Below are positions 1 to 9,042 of a stretch of 64,000 bases of DNA, one piece after another. This stretch comes from Azospirillum canadense (GTDB lineage Bacteria > Pseudomonadota > Alphaproteobacteria > Azospirillales > Azospirillaceae). The translations under genes were made by a program, and so were the position numbers. The notes beneath the pieces are model-generated. The model had not been told where the DNA came from. It did no database searches and saw only the letters and a list, made by a program, of their open reading frames with translations. Each line of letters starts with the position of its first letter. The first letter of the stretch is position 1. The stretch lies in contig NZ_JAOQNG010000003.1 of NCBI RefSeq assembly GCF_025961225.1, forward strand, positions 434,001 through 498,000, written 5' to 3'.

Positions 1-2
1 AT

Positions 3-542
3 CTGGCGCGCGTCTATTCGGTCATCGCGCCGAAGCTCGGCCTGCCCGCCGGAACGCGGTACGGTGAACGCCTGCGGGATTCCGCGGCGTCCTGGGCCGG
101 CTTCCCCGACAGCCGAGAGGCCATGGCGCGGCTGGCGAAGCGGTACAAGCTGATCGCGATGACCAACGCGCGGCGCTGGGCCTTCACGCATTTCTCCCGC
201 GAACTGGGCGACCCCTTCTACGCCGGCTTCACCGCCGACGACACCGGCGTGGAGAAGCCCGACCCGACCTTCTTCCAGCAGGTTTTCGACTTCGTCGAGC
301 GCGACGGCGGCAGCAAGGACGACATCCTGCACGTCGCCCAGAGCCAGTATCACGACATCGGGGTTTCCCGGCGCCTTGGCCTGACGAATTGCTGGATCCA
401 GCGGCGGCACGCGCAGAAGGGCTATGGCGGCACCATCGAGCCCGCCGAGTTCACCGAACCGGACTTCCATTTCCGCTCGATGGCGGACCTGGCCGACGCC
501 GTGGACGCCGCGGCGGCAGGGCCGAAGACGGTCTCGGCGTAA
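3..542 (+). CDS. HAD-like hydrolase, 5' partial
   Basis: The reading frame is open from the window edge, so the N-terminus with the nucleophile Asp lies outside. The visible 179 residues contain the later HAD motifs: the IAMTNARR stretch (motif II Thr/Ser), EKPDPTFF with the motif III Lys, and HVAQSQYHDIGVSRRLGL with the acidic motif IV region. This pattern fits the subfamily IA, haloacid-dehalogenase-type hydrolases. The gene ends 61 bp before the ABC substrate-binding protein and points the same way, so it may be the first visible gene of that operon. The substrate cannot be told from this fragment; a phosphatase or a 2-haloacid dehalogenase are both possible. Confidence 0.75.
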   Translation: MARVYSVIAPKLGLPAGTRYGERLRDSAASWAGFPDSREAMARLAKRYKLIAMTNARRWAFTHFSRELGDPFYAGFTADDTGVEKPDPTFFQQVFDFVERDGGSKDDILHVAQSQYHDIGVSRRLGLTNCWIQRRHAQKGYGGTIEPAEFTEPDFHFRSMADLADAVDAAAAGPKTVSA

Positions 543-603
543 CCGGACCAAACCGGAGCGCGCTGAAAACGAACGAACAATATCCGAACAGAGTGAGGCA
601 GAC

Positions 604-2211
604 ATGACCAAGACGCCTGAAACCTGGACCCGGGCCGACGACAGCATGGTCGAAAGCGCCATCCGGCGCGGTGCGAACCGCCGCGACCTGCTGAAGATGC
701 TGCTGGCCGGCGGGGTGTCCCTTGCCGCCGCCGACCTCGTTCTGGGCCGCGCCAGCATGGCGCTGGCCGCCACGCCGGTGAAGGGCGGCGCGCTGAAGGC
801 CGCCGGCTGGTCGGCCTCGACCGCCGACACGCTGGATCCGGCCAAGGCGTCGCTGTCGACCGACTATGTCCGCTGCTGTGCCTTCTACAACCGCCTGACC
901 ACCCTCGACCAGAGCGGCATCCCGCAGATGGAGCTGGCCGAGAGCGTGGAATCGGGCGACGCCAAGACCTGGACGGTCAAACTGCGCAAGGGCGTCACCT
1001 TCCACGACGGCAAGTCGCTGACCGCCGACGACGTGGTGTATTCGCTGAAACGCCACCTCGATCCCGCCGTCGGGTCGAAGGTCGCGAAGATCGCCGCGCA
1101 GATGACGGAGTTCAAGGCCGTCGACAAGAACACCGTCGAAATCACGCTGGCCAGCCCCAACGCCGATCTGCCGACCATCCTGGCCACCCACCACTTCATG
1201 ATCGTGGCCGACGGCACCACCGACTTCTCCAAGGGCAACGGCACCGGCGCCTTCACCTGCAAAAGCTTCGAGCCGGGCGTGCGCTCCGTCGGCCTGCGCA
1301 ACCCGAACTACTGGAAGGGCGGGCCGAACGTCGACTCCTTCGAATTCTTCGCGATCAGCGACGACAACGCCCGCGTCAATGCGCTGTTGTCCGGCGACAT
1401 CCATCTCGCCGCATCAATCAACCCGCGTTCCACGCGGCTGGTCGACGGGCAGAAGGGCTTCGCCCTGTCGAAGACGACCTCGGGCAACTACACCGACCTA
1501 AACATCCGCCTGGATATGGAGCCCGGCAGCCGCAAAGACTTCGTCGATGGGATGAAGTACATCGTCAACCGCGAGCAGATCGTCAAATCGGCCCTGCGCG
1601 GCTACGGCGAGGTGGGCAACGACCAGCCGGTGTCGCCGGTCAACCCGTACCACAACGCCGCCCTGAAGCCGAAGGCCTACGACCCGGAAAAGGCGAAGGC
1701 CCTGTTCAAGAAGGCGGGCGTGCTGGGACAGTCCATCCCGGTGATCACATCGGATGCCGCGTCGTCGGCCATCGACATGGCGATGGTGATCCAAGCCTCC
1801 GCCGCCGAGATCGGCATGAAGCTCGACGTCCAGCGCGTGCCGTCTGACGGCTATTGGAGCAACTACTGGCTGAAGGCTCCGGTCCATTTCGGCAACATCA
1901 ACCCGCGGCCGACGCCGGACATCCTGTTCTCCCTGCTCTACGCCTCCGAAGCGCCGTGGAACGAGAGCAAGTACAAGTCCGATAAGTTCGACAAGATGAT
2001 GATCGAAGCGCGCGGCATGCTGGACCAGGCCAAGCGCAAGGAGATCTACAACGCGATGCAGGTGATGATCGCCGAAGAGGCGGGCACCATCATCCCGGCC
2101 TACATCTCCAACGTGGACGCCATCTCCGACAAGCTGAAGGGCCTGGACCCCAGCCCGCTCGGCGGTATGATGGGCTACGCGTTTGCCGAGTATGTCTGGC
2201 TGGCCACCTGA
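604..2211 (+). CDS. ABC transporter substrate-binding protein, SBP_bac_5 (dipeptide/opine type), Tat-exported
   Basis: The 535-residue product has the length and layout of family 5 periplasmic binding proteins (DppA/OppA type). The start at 604 follows a GAGG ribosome site; the frame is open further upstream, but only this start puts the export signal near the N-terminus. Residues about 23-55 form a twin-arginine signal (NRRDLLKMLLAGG, then a hydrophobic run ending ALAATP), so export as a folded protein through Tat is likely. Mature-part landmarks include WTVKLRKGVTFHDGK, usual in this family. It should deliver a peptide- or opine-sized solute to the permeases encoded directly downstream. Confidence 0.9.
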   Translation: MTKTPETWTRADDSMVESAIRRGANRRDLLKMLLAGGVSLAAADLVLGRASMALAATPVKGGALKAAGWSASTADTLDPAKASLSTDYVRCCAFYNRLTTLDQSGIPQMELAESVESGDAKTWTVKLRKGVTFHDGKSLTADDVVYSLKRHLDPAVGSKVAKIAAQMTEFKAVDKNTVEITLASPNADLPTILATHHFMIVADGTTDFSKGNGTGAFTCKSFEPGVRSVGLRNPNYWKGGPNVDSFEFFAISDDNARVNALLSGDIHLAASINPRSTRLVDGQKGFALSKTTSGNYTDLNIRLDMEPGSRKDFVDGMKYIVNREQIVKSALRGYGEVGNDQPVSPVNPYHNAALKPKAYDPEKAKALFKKAGVLGQSIPVITSDAASSAIDMAMVIQASAAEIGMKLDVQRVPSDGYWSNYWLKAPVHFGNINPRPTPDILFSLLYASEAPWNESKYKSDKFDKMMIEARGMLDQAKRKEIYNAMQVMIAEEAGTIIPAYISNVDAISDKLKGLDPSPLGGMMGYAFAEYVWLAT

Positions 2212-2342
2212 TGCCGTGGACGGGCGGGACGGTTCGGGCGAAGGCCCGACCGGCCCACCGTGGCCCGTCCCGTCGTCGCTCGGTTCATCGTCACCCGGCT
2301 GGGCAACCCCTCCGGGGGCGACTCACCACGCGGAGGCCAGGC

Positions 2343-3293
2343 ATGAAATCACGCGTTCCGTCTCTTATTCTCAGTCGGCTGCTCATCGCGCTGGTCACGT
2401 TGACGATCGTGTCCTTCGCGGTGTTCTTCGCCACCACCCTGCTGCCCGGCGACACGGCGACCATCCTGCTGGGGCAGGCGGCGACGCCGGAGGCGATCGC
2501 CGGCCTGCGCACGGCCATGCATCTGGACGAGCCGGCCCTGCTGCGCTTCGTCTACTGGATCGCCGGGCTGTTCCAGGGCGATCTCGGCACCTCCTACGCC
2601 AACCATGTGCCGGTGGCCACGCTGATCTCCGGCCGGCTGGCCAACACGCTGAAGCTGGCCGGGCTGACCACCCTGGTGTCGGTCCCCCTGGCGCTGACGC
2701 TGGGCATCACCGCCGCCATGTGGCGGCGCACGCTGTATGACCGCATCGTCACCGTCGCCACCATCGGCATCATCTCCGTCCCGGAATTCGTGGTGGCGAC
2801 GCTGGCCGTGCTGGTGTTCGCCGTGTACCTGAAATGGCTGCCCGCCCTGTCCTTCACCTATCAGGTCGACAGCTTCGCCGGGCTGCTGCGGGCCTACGCC
2901 ATGCCGGTCGTCACCCTGACCTTCGTGGTGTCGGCGCAGATGATCCGCATGAGCCGGGCCGCCGTGATCGAGACGCTGAACACGCCCTATGTCGAAATGG
3001 CGCTGCTGAAAGGGGCGTCGCGGCCCCGGCTGGTGCTGCGCCACGCCCTGCCCAACGCGCTCAGCCCGATCGCCAACGCGGTGGCGCTGTCGCTCTCCTA
3101 TCTGCTGGGCGGCGTCATCATCGTCGAGACGATCTTCAACTATCCGGGCATCGCCAAGCTGATGGTGGATGCGGTGTCCACCCGTGACCTGCCGCTGATC
3201 CAGTCCTGCGCGATGATCTTCTGCTTCGGGTATCTGCTTCTGATCACCGCCGCCGACATCGTCGCCATCCTGTCGAACCCGAGGCTCCGATGA
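2343..3293 (+). CDS. ABC transporter permease, DppB-type
   Basis: The start at 2343 has a GGAGG site 9 bp upstream and gives a 316-residue protein beginning with a membrane helix. It has about six predicted helices, the family's large first periplasmic loop (GDTATILLGQAATPEAIAGL), and the cytoplasmic EAA-like loop around VEMALLKGASRPRLVLRHALPNAL, which docks onto the ATPase. It pairs with the next gene as the two halves of the transmembrane channel. Its stop overlaps that gene by 4 bp (ATGA), which indicates translational coupling. Confidence 0.92.
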   Translation: MKSRVPSLILSRLLIALVTLTIVSFAVFFATTLLPGDTATILLGQAATPEAIAGLRTAMHLDEPALLRFVYWIAGLFQGDLGTSYANHVPVATLISGRLANTLKLAGLTTLVSVPLALTLGITAAMWRRTLYDRIVTVATIGIISVPEFVVATLAVLVFAVYLKWLPALSFTYQVDSFAGLLRAYAMPVVTLTFVVSAQMIRMSRAAVIETLNTPYVEMALLKGASRPRLVLRHALPNALSPIANAVALSLSYLLGGVIIVETIFNYPGIAKLMVDAVSTRDLPLIQSCAMIFCFGYLLLITAADIVAILSNPRLR

Positions 3294-4144
3294 AGACACA
3301 CTCCTCCATTGGCACCTTCGCGGCGTGGTCCGGCTACCGGATCAATCCGGTCGGGTTGGTCAGCGTCTCCGTGGTCCTGTTCTGGGCGCTGGTCGCCCTG
3401 TTCGCCCCCCACATCACCCCCCATTCGGTGGGGGAGATGATCGACGCCGACTATTTCGGCCCGATGCGGCCCGGCCTGTGGCTGGGGTCGGACTATCTCG
3501 GCCGCGACATGCTGTCCCGGCTGATCCTCGGCGCCCGCTACACCGTCGGGATCTCGCTGGCCGCGGTGTTCATCGCCTGCTTCACCGGGGTGGTGCTGGG
3601 CATGACCTCGGCGGTGCTGCGCGGGCCGGTGGACATGGTGGTCAGCCGCCTGCTCGACGCCCTGAACTCCATCCCCAGCAAGCTGTTCGGCCTGATGGTG
3701 GTGGCGGCGGTCGGGTCGTCCATTCCCGTGCTGATCCTGACCCTGTCGATCATCTACGTCCCCGGCGCCTACCGCTTCAGCCGGGCGCTGGCCGTCAACA
3801 TCGACACGATGGACTTCATCATGGTTGCCCGCATCCGCGGGGAAAAGCTGCCCTATCTGATCGCGTCGGAGATCCTGCCCAACATCATCGGCCCGGTGCT
3901 GGCCGACCTGGGCCTGCGCTTCGTCTTCATCGTCCTGCTGCTGTCGGGCCTGTCCTTCCTGGGGCTGGGCGTTCAGCCGCCCTACGCCGACTGGGGCGCG
4001 CTGGTGCGCGAGAACATCGGCGGCCTGCCCTTCGCCGCGCCGGCGGTGATCGTGCCGTCGCTGGCCATCGCCACCCTGACCATCAGCGTCAATCTGCTGA
4101 TCGACAATCTTCCGCAGAAGATCCGGGACCGGAGTGCCTCCTGA
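3290..4144 (+). CDS. ABC transporter permease, DppC-type
   Basis: A 284-residue inner-membrane protein with the DppC/OppC layout. After the first helix comes the conserved LGSDYLGRDMLSRLILGARYT stretch, followed by five more helices and an EAA-like loop (ARIRGEKLPYLIASEILPNII). Its start overlaps the DppB-type gene, and its stop overlaps the ATPase start by one base, so all three are read as one translationally coupled unit. No frameshift or truncation is visible. Confidence 0.92.
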   Translation: MKTHSSIGTFAAWSGYRINPVGLVSVSVVLFWALVALFAPHITPHSVGEMIDADYFGPMRPGLWLGSDYLGRDMLSRLILGARYTVGISLAAVFIACFTGVVLGMTSAVLRGPVDMVVSRLLDALNSIPSKLFGLMVVAAVGSSIPVLILTLSIIYVPGAYRFSRALAVNIDTMDFIMVARIRGEKLPYLIASEILPNIIGPVLADLGLRFVFIVLLLSGLSFLGLGVQPPYADWGALVRENIGGLPFAAPAVIVPSLAIATLTISVNLLIDNLPQKIRDRSAS

Positions 4145-5790
4145 TGACGAACCTCGTCGAAATCCGCGGCCTGACGGTCGAGGCCACCACCGATTCCGGC
4201 CGCTGGATCCAGATCCTGAAGGGCATCGACCTGGACATCGCCGCCGGCGAGACCGTCGCCTTCATCGGCGAAAGCGGGTCCGGCAAGACCACCGCGGCCA
4301 TGACCCTGCTGGGCTACGCCCGTCCGGGCTGCCGGATTTCCGGCGGCACGGTGCGGGTCGACGGCCGTGACATGGCGAGCCTGTCGGAAAAGGAACGGGC
4401 GGCCTTGCGCGGCACCACCGTGGCCTATGTGCCGCAGAGCGCCGCCGCCGCCTTCAACCCGGCGGCGACGATCATGGACCAGGTCATCGAGGTGACGCGG
4501 ATTCACCGCCTGATGCCGCCGGACGAGGCCCGCCGCCGGGCGGTCGCCCTGTTCCACGCCCTGTCCCTGCCCGATCCCGACGGCATCGGCGACCGCTACC
4601 CGCATCAGGTGTCGGGCGGTCAGCTGCAGCGGCTGGCGGCGGCGATGGCGCTCATCGGCGATCCCAAGGTGGTGATCTTCGACGAGCCGACCACGGCGCT
4701 CGACGTCACCACCCAGGTGGAGGTGCTGCGCGCCTTCAAGGCGGTGACCGCCAAGCGCCGGATCGCCTGTGTCTACGTGTCCCACGACCTGGCCGTGGTC
4801 GCCCAGATCGCCGACCGCATCATGGTGCTGCGCAACGGCGCGGTGCAGGAAACCGGAAGTGTCGACGACATCCTGACGCGCCCAACCCACCCCTACACCA
4901 AGGAGCTGCTGCACGCCTTCCACCCCGACACCGGCGGCCGGTCGGCGCCGCCCGTCGGCGATGCCGCCCCGCTGCTGGAGATCAAGACGCTGAGCGCCGG
5001 TTACGGCCCACCGCAACCGAACGGGCAGCCGCTGGTCCTTGCGGTCCAGGGGGTAAGCCTGCAGGTGAAGCGGGGCACCAACCTCGGCATCATCGGGGAG
5101 TCCGGCTGCGGGAAGTCGACCCTGGCGCGCGCCATTGCCGGCATTCTGCCGGCCTGCAAGGGGGACATCCAGTTCGACGGACGGGAGCTGTGGCACAGCG
5201 CGGGTCAGCGCAGCCGCGAGCAGCTGCGCGATTTGCAGATCGTCTTCCAGCACGCCGACACGGCGCTCAACCCGGCCAAGTCGATCGAGGACATTCTCGG
5301 CCGCCCTCTGACCTTCTATCACGGCCTGCGCGGCAAGGCCCGCGACGCGCGCGTCGACGCGCTGCTGGACATGGTCCACCTGCCGCGCGCCCTGCGCCAC
5401 CGCCGCCCGGCCGAGCTGTCGGGCGGCCAGAAGCAGCGGGTGAATTTCGCCCGCGCGCTCGCCGCCGAACCGAAACTGATCCTGTGCGACGAGATCACCT
5501 CGGCCCTCGACACCGTCGTGGCGGCGGCGATCATCGATCTGCTGAAGGAACTGCAGCGCGAGCTTGGGCTGTCCTACATCTTCATCAGCCACGACCTGTC
5601 GGTGATCGAGGCGATCTGCGACGAGATCATCGTGATGTACCGCGGACAGACGGTGGAGACCATCATCCCCTCGGCCCGGCAGCAGCCGCAGCACCCCTAT
5701 TCGCAGCTGCTCTTCTCGTCGGTTCCGAAGCTGGACCCGACCTGGCTCGACACGCTGAACAGCGACGCCGACCGGATGCGGGTGGCGTGA
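4144..5790 (+). CDS. ABC transporter ATP-binding protein, fused DppD-DppF-type double ATPase
   Basis: A single 548-residue polypeptide carries two complete nucleotide-binding domains, where many dipeptide systems use two genes. Domain 1 (about residues 5-265) has Walker A GESGSGKTT, signature VSGGQLQR and Walker B VVIFDEPT. Domain 2 (about 275-530) has GESGCGKST, LSGGQKQR and LILCDEITSALD. Each is followed by the oligopeptide/dipeptide C-terminal tail that contains the HPYTKELL or HPYSQLL motif. It energises the two permeases encoded immediately upstream. The start at 4144 overlaps the previous stop (TGATG). Confidence 0.93.
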   Translation: MTNLVEIRGLTVEATTDSGRWIQILKGIDLDIAAGETVAFIGESGSGKTTAAMTLLGYARPGCRISGGTVRVDGRDMASLSEKERAALRGTTVAYVPQSAAAAFNPAATIMDQVIEVTRIHRLMPPDEARRRAVALFHALSLPDPDGIGDRYPHQVSGGQLQRLAAAMALIGDPKVVIFDEPTTALDVTTQVEVLRAFKAVTAKRRIACVYVSHDLAVVAQIADRIMVLRNGAVQETGSVDDILTRPTHPYTKELLHAFHPDTGGRSAPPVGDAAPLLEIKTLSAGYGPPQPNGQPLVLAVQGVSLQVKRGTNLGIIGESGCGKSTLARAIAGILPACKGDIQFDGRELWHSAGQRSREQLRDLQIVFQHADTALNPAKSIEDILGRPLTFYHGLRGKARDARVDALLDMVHLPRALRHRRPAELSGGQKQRVNFARALAAEPKLILCDEITSALDTVVAAAIIDLLKELQRELGLSYIFISHDLSVIEAICDEIIVMYRGQTVETIIPSARQQPQHPYSQLLFSSVPKLDPTWLDTLNSDADRMRVA

Positions 5791-5850
5791 CCGGCAGACC
5801 CCCGCACGGCCCGGTGCCGCGCGGGGGCGACGGTCCCGCCGCGGCGGTCC

Positions 5851-6327
5851 TCACATTTGAAACAGCGTGGTCAGCGGCATGTGCGTGCGCACGATCGGCG
5901 ACTTCAGCACGACGTAGCTGAAATATTTGTCGATCCCAATGTCCATGTCGGTCAGTTTTTCCATGATCTCCTGATACTCGCCGATCCCGGACGTGACGAA
6001 CTTCAGCATGTAATCATAGCCGCCGGACACCAAATGGCATTCCAGAAGCTGTTCGATCTTCTTGACGGCGGCCAGGAAACGGGCGAAATCGACCTGCCGG
6101 TGGTTCTTCAACGTCACCTCGGTGAAGACGGTCAAGGCCTGGCCGAGCTTGCTGACGTTGATCTGGGCTGTGTAGCCTTCGATGTAGCCTTCCGCCTGAA
6201 GCTTTTTGACCCGCATCAGGCAGGGGCTGGGCGACAGATTCACCAACTCGGCCAATTCCACGTTGGTGATCCGCCCGTTCTTCTGGAGCTGATGCAGAAT
6301 CTTGATGTCGATGCGGTCCAGCTTCAT
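5851..6327 (-). CDS. Lrp/AsnC family transcriptional regulator
   Basis: The 158-residue protein has the standard two-domain Lrp build. The N-terminal winged helix is MKLDRIDIKILHQLQKNG..., with the recognition helix in LAELVNLSPSPCLMRVKKL. The C-terminal RAM effector domain follows, with the GYDYMLKF strand. The gene is convergent with the transporter operon (61 bp between stops) and divergent from the FAD oxidoreductase. That arrangement suggests it controls the oxidoreductase and itself, with an amino acid as likely effector. A GCAGAA-AA-TTCTGC inverted repeat sits 43 bp upstream of its start. Confidence 0.92.
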   Translation of the reverse strand: MKLDRIDIKILHQLQKNGRITNVELAELVNLSPSPCLMRVKKLQAEGYIEGYTAQINVSKLGQALTVFTEVTLKNHRQVDFARFLAAVKKIEQLLECHLVSGGYDYMLKFVTSGIGEYQEIMEKLTDMDIGIDKYFSYVVLKSPIVRTHMPLTTLFQM

Positions 6328-6369
6328 GGGGAACCCATCCGGTTCGAGGGCGGGGAACGGTCAATGACA

Positions 6370-6383
6370 GCAGAAAATTCTGC
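6370..6383. promoter_or_regulatory. Inverted repeat upstream of the lrp-type gene, candidate operator
   Basis: GCAGAA and TTCTGC arms are separated by AA. The AT-rich centre inside otherwise GC-rich DNA resembles Lrp/AsnC binding sites. It lies 43 bp upstream of the regulator start and 190 bp upstream of the divergent oxidoreductase. Binding is inferred, not shown. Confidence 0.4.
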
Positions 6384-6475
6384 CGATCGGACGACGGCAG
6401 CTTAACACGCGCGGCCCGCCTGTCGATGGCGAAGACGTATTCCTTCGGCAGAACAATGCACCATGTCCTCGGGCA

Positions 6476-6498
6476 TCGACAGAAGATAATGCTGTCGA
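6476..6498. promoter_or_regulatory. TCGACAG-N9-CTGTCGA inverted repeat, candidate operator or promoter element
   Basis: Perfect 7-bp arms are separated by 9 bases (AAGATAATG). The site is 75 bp upstream of the FAD oxidoreductase start, a suitable place for a regulator to act on that promoter. It could serve the Lrp-type or the LysR-type protein encoded on either side. Confidence 0.35.
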
Positions 6499-6572
6499 AT
6501 CGCGCAAAGCAGCGCCCGCCGATCCGCGCGGCATGGCTAGATGGCGCAACGCCGAAACCGGAGACCCGCCCA

Positions 6573-7898
6573 ATGCCAGCCCCTTTGCAAACCATCGCGT
6601 CCTCGCAGCAGCTGCCCGACCAGGCGGACGTCGTCGTGATCGGCGGCGGGATCGTCGGCGTCTGGGCAGCCTACAGCCTGGCCCAGCGCGGCGTGTCGGT
6701 GGCGCTGGTGGAGAAGGGACAGGTCGGGGCGGAACAGTCCAGCCGCAACTGGGGCTGGTGCCGCCAGCAGAACCGCGACGCGCGCGAACTGCCGATGGCC
6801 ACCAAGAGCCTGGACCTGTGGGAACGCTTCGCCGCCGAGAGCGGCGAGGACACCGGCTTCACCCGCTGCGGTTTGCTCTATCTCAGCAACGACGACCAGG
6901 AGTTGGCAGGCTGGGCGCGCTGGCGGGATTTCGCCCGGACGGTCGGCGTCACCACCCACATGCTGAGCAGCGCCGAAGCGGCCGAACGCGGGCAGCCGAC
7001 CGGACGGTCCTGGAAGGGCGGTGTCTTCTCGCCGTCGGACGGCATCGCCGATCCGGCCCGCGCGGCGCCCGCCGTGGCGCGGGCGATCATGACGCGGGGC
7101 GGCACGGTGCATCAGGGCTGCGCCGCGCGCGGGCTGGAAACCAGCGGCGGGCGGGTCAGCGGCGTCGTCACCGAACAGGGCACGATCCGAACGAAGGTGG
7201 TGGTCCTGGCGGGCGGGGCCTGGGCCTCCTCCTTCTGCCACCAGGTCGGCGTGCGCTTCCCGCTCGCCTCGATCCGGTCGTCGATCCTGTCGGTCGGCCC
7301 CAGCCCGGCCGGCCTTCCCGACGCCCTGCACACCGCCGCCGTGTCGATCACCCGGCGCGGCGACGGCGGACACACCCTGGCCATCAGCGGACGCGGGCGC
7401 GTCGATCCGACCCTTCAGCAGATTCGCTTCGCGCCGCAATTTCTGCCGATGTTCTCCCGGCGCTGGCGCAGCCTGCTGCCCGGCGGACTGGAGGGTGTGC
7501 GCTCCGGCCACGAGACGCTGCGGCGCTGGCGGCTCGACCGCCCGACCCCGATGGAACGGGTGCGGGTGCTGGACCCCACCCCGGACCGCGGCACCATCCG
7601 CCTCACCCACGAACGGGCCACCGCGCTGCTGCCCGGCCTGAAGAGTGCGCCAATCACCGCCGCCTGGGGCGGTTACATCGACAGCACGCCCGATGGCGTT
7701 CCGGCCATCGGCGAGGTCGGCAGCCTACCGGGCCTGATCCTGGCCGCCGGGTTCAGCGGCCACGGCTTCGGCATCGGCCCCGGCGCCGGACATCTGATCG
7801 CCGACCTGATCACCGACCAAGCGCCGATTGTCGATCCCAAACCCTATCATCCCGACCGCTTCGCCGGCTTCTCCGCCGGAAAGGTCGCCGATTTCTGA
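6573..7898 (+). CDS. FAD-dependent oxidoreductase (DadA/glycine-oxidase type)
   Basis: The 441-residue product starts with DVVVIGGGIVGVWAAYSLAQRG, a GxGxxG Rossmann motif for FAD, ending in an acidic residue (VEKG) that binds the adenosine ribose. SSRNWGWCRQQNRD just after it is a signature of a DAO-fold subgroup often found beside amino-acid or opine uptake genes. The C-terminal GFSGHGFGIGPGAG is the second FAD contact. The start at 6573 follows GGAG; upstream in-frame starts would lack a ribosome site. It probably oxidises an amine or amino acid brought in by the neighbouring ABC system. The substrate is inference only. Confidence 0.88.
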   Translation: MPAPLQTIASSQQLPDQADVVVIGGGIVGVWAAYSLAQRGVSVALVEKGQVGAEQSSRNWGWCRQQNRDARELPMATKSLDLWERFAAESGEDTGFTRCGLLYLSNDDQELAGWARWRDFARTVGVTTHMLSSAEAAERGQPTGRSWKGGVFSPSDGIADPARAAPAVARAIMTRGGTVHQGCAARGLETSGGRVSGVVTEQGTIRTKVVVLAGGAWASSFCHQVGVRFPLASIRSSILSVGPSPAGLPDALHTAAVSITRRGDGGHTLAISGRGRVDPTLQQIRFAPQFLPMFSRRWRSLLPGGLEGVRSGHETLRRWRLDRPTPMERVRVLDPTPDRGTIRLTHERATALLPGLKSAPITAAWGGYIDSTPDGVPAIGEVGSLPGLILAAGFSGHGFGIGPGAGHLIADLITDQAPIVDPKPYHPDRFAGFSAGKVADF

Positions 7899-7933
7899 CC
7901 TGGACGCCGGCCCATCCGGTCAGGACCGCCCAA

Positions 7934-8839
7934 TCAAAGCCGTTCGACGCCACCCGGCTCAAGAGCACGGGCGGCCCGGCGCAGACACTCGCGCATCAGG
8001 TCATGGCTGCCGGACAGCGGGCGCTCCTTGTTGGTCAGGATGGCGATGGGCACACGGATGCTGGGACGGAAGGGCCGCTGGACGATGCCGGAAAACTGGT
8101 TCCACGGCAAAAGCCCATCGACGACCGCGATGCCGATCCCCTCCCGCACGAAAGGGAGAGCGGTGATCGACAGGTCGATCTCCACCGCCGGGGCGTAGGC
8201 CCCCCCCTCCGCCTCGACCGCCCCGGCCAGGAGCCGGCCAGGCAGCGTGTCCACGCGGTAGGAAATCAGCGTCTCCTCCGCCAGATCGGCAAAACCGACA
8301 TGGGCGTGTTCGGCCAGCCGATGCCCTTCAGGCATGAGGCAGACCAGTTCGGCGTGGCCCACGGTTTCGACATGAAGGTCATGATGGGGCATGTCGTTCA
8401 TCGCCACCCCCAGCAGAACGTCACCGCTGCGCAGCATGTCCAGGATGCTCGCGATCGGGGCGACCAGCGACCGCACGACGATGTCGGGGTGCGCGTCGCG
8501 GAAGGCGGTCAGCGCCTTGGGAACGATCGACATGGATGGCGGGGCCGAGGCGGCGAGACGGACCAGACCTGTGCGGCCATGGCGCATGTCGACCGTACGC
8601 CGGCGCAGCGCGCCGAGTTCGGAAAAGATGCGCTCAGCCTCCGGATACAGTTCATTGGCCTCCTGCGTCGGCACCAAACGCCCGCGCACCCGATTGAACA
8701 GCTTGAATCCGAGCTGATCTTCGGTGTGCAACAGAATCTGGCTCAACGCCGGCTGTGAAGTGTTCAGCATCGCCGCTGCCCCCGTAACCGTTCCACAGCG
8801 CATCAGCATGCAGAAAACTTCCAATTGGCGGGCTTGCAT
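7934..8839 (-). CDS. LysR family transcriptional regulator
   Basis: The 301-residue protein has an N-terminal winged helix-turn-helix (MQARQLEVFCMLMRCGTVTGAAAMLNTSQPALSQ) and the usual periplasmic-binding-like effector domain from about residue 90. It is convergent with the FAD oxidoreductase, with 35 bp between stops. It resembles amino-acid and opine regulators (NocR/OccR group) in its N-terminal motif, but that is impression, not alignment. It likely senses the imported compound or a product of the oxidoreductase. The IS5 element starts about 200 bp upstream of its start. Confidence 0.88.
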   Translation of the reverse strand: MQARQLEVFCMLMRCGTVTGAAAMLNTSQPALSQILLHTEDQLGFKLFNRVRGRLVPTQEANELYPEAERIFSELGALRRRTVDMRHGRTGLVRLAASAPPSMSIVPKALTAFRDAHPDIVVRSLVAPIASILDMLRSGDVLLGVAMNDMPHHDLHVETVGHAELVCLMPEGHRLAEHAHVGFADLAEETLISYRVDTLPGRLLAGAVEAEGGAYAPAVEIDLSITALPFVREGIGIAVVDGLLPWNQFSGIVQRPFRPSIRVPIAILTNKERPLSGSHDLMRECLRRAARALEPGGVERL

Positions 8840-9042
8840 TCACAATCCTGGTGCGAGCGGACAGAGGCGGAACCGGCACAGCCGGGCCACGACTATAGCG
8901 ACCTTCGGGCGAGGGGGTCGAGCAGCAACGAAAAGCGGTGATGCGGCTTGTCCCTCGGAGGCCGCGTTGTTGCACGGCTGTGGTGGGTGTCGCAGGCGAA
9001 GGCCTTGTTGCACAAATCCGGCCGTTGCCCCTCTGTTGGACT

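Noticed and set aside
451..1404. Long minus-strand frame opposite the substrate-binding protein
   Set aside because: It is antisense to a well-supported gene; its Gly/Arg/Val-rich composition is that of a shadow frame in GC-rich DNA.
3982..5694. 570-codon minus-strand frame under the ATPase gene
   Set aside because: Opposite strand of clear Walker motifs; no domain seen.
6533..8758. 741-codon plus-strand frame across the FAD oxidase and LysR genes
   Set aside because: Arg/Pro-rich shadow spanning two convergent real genes.
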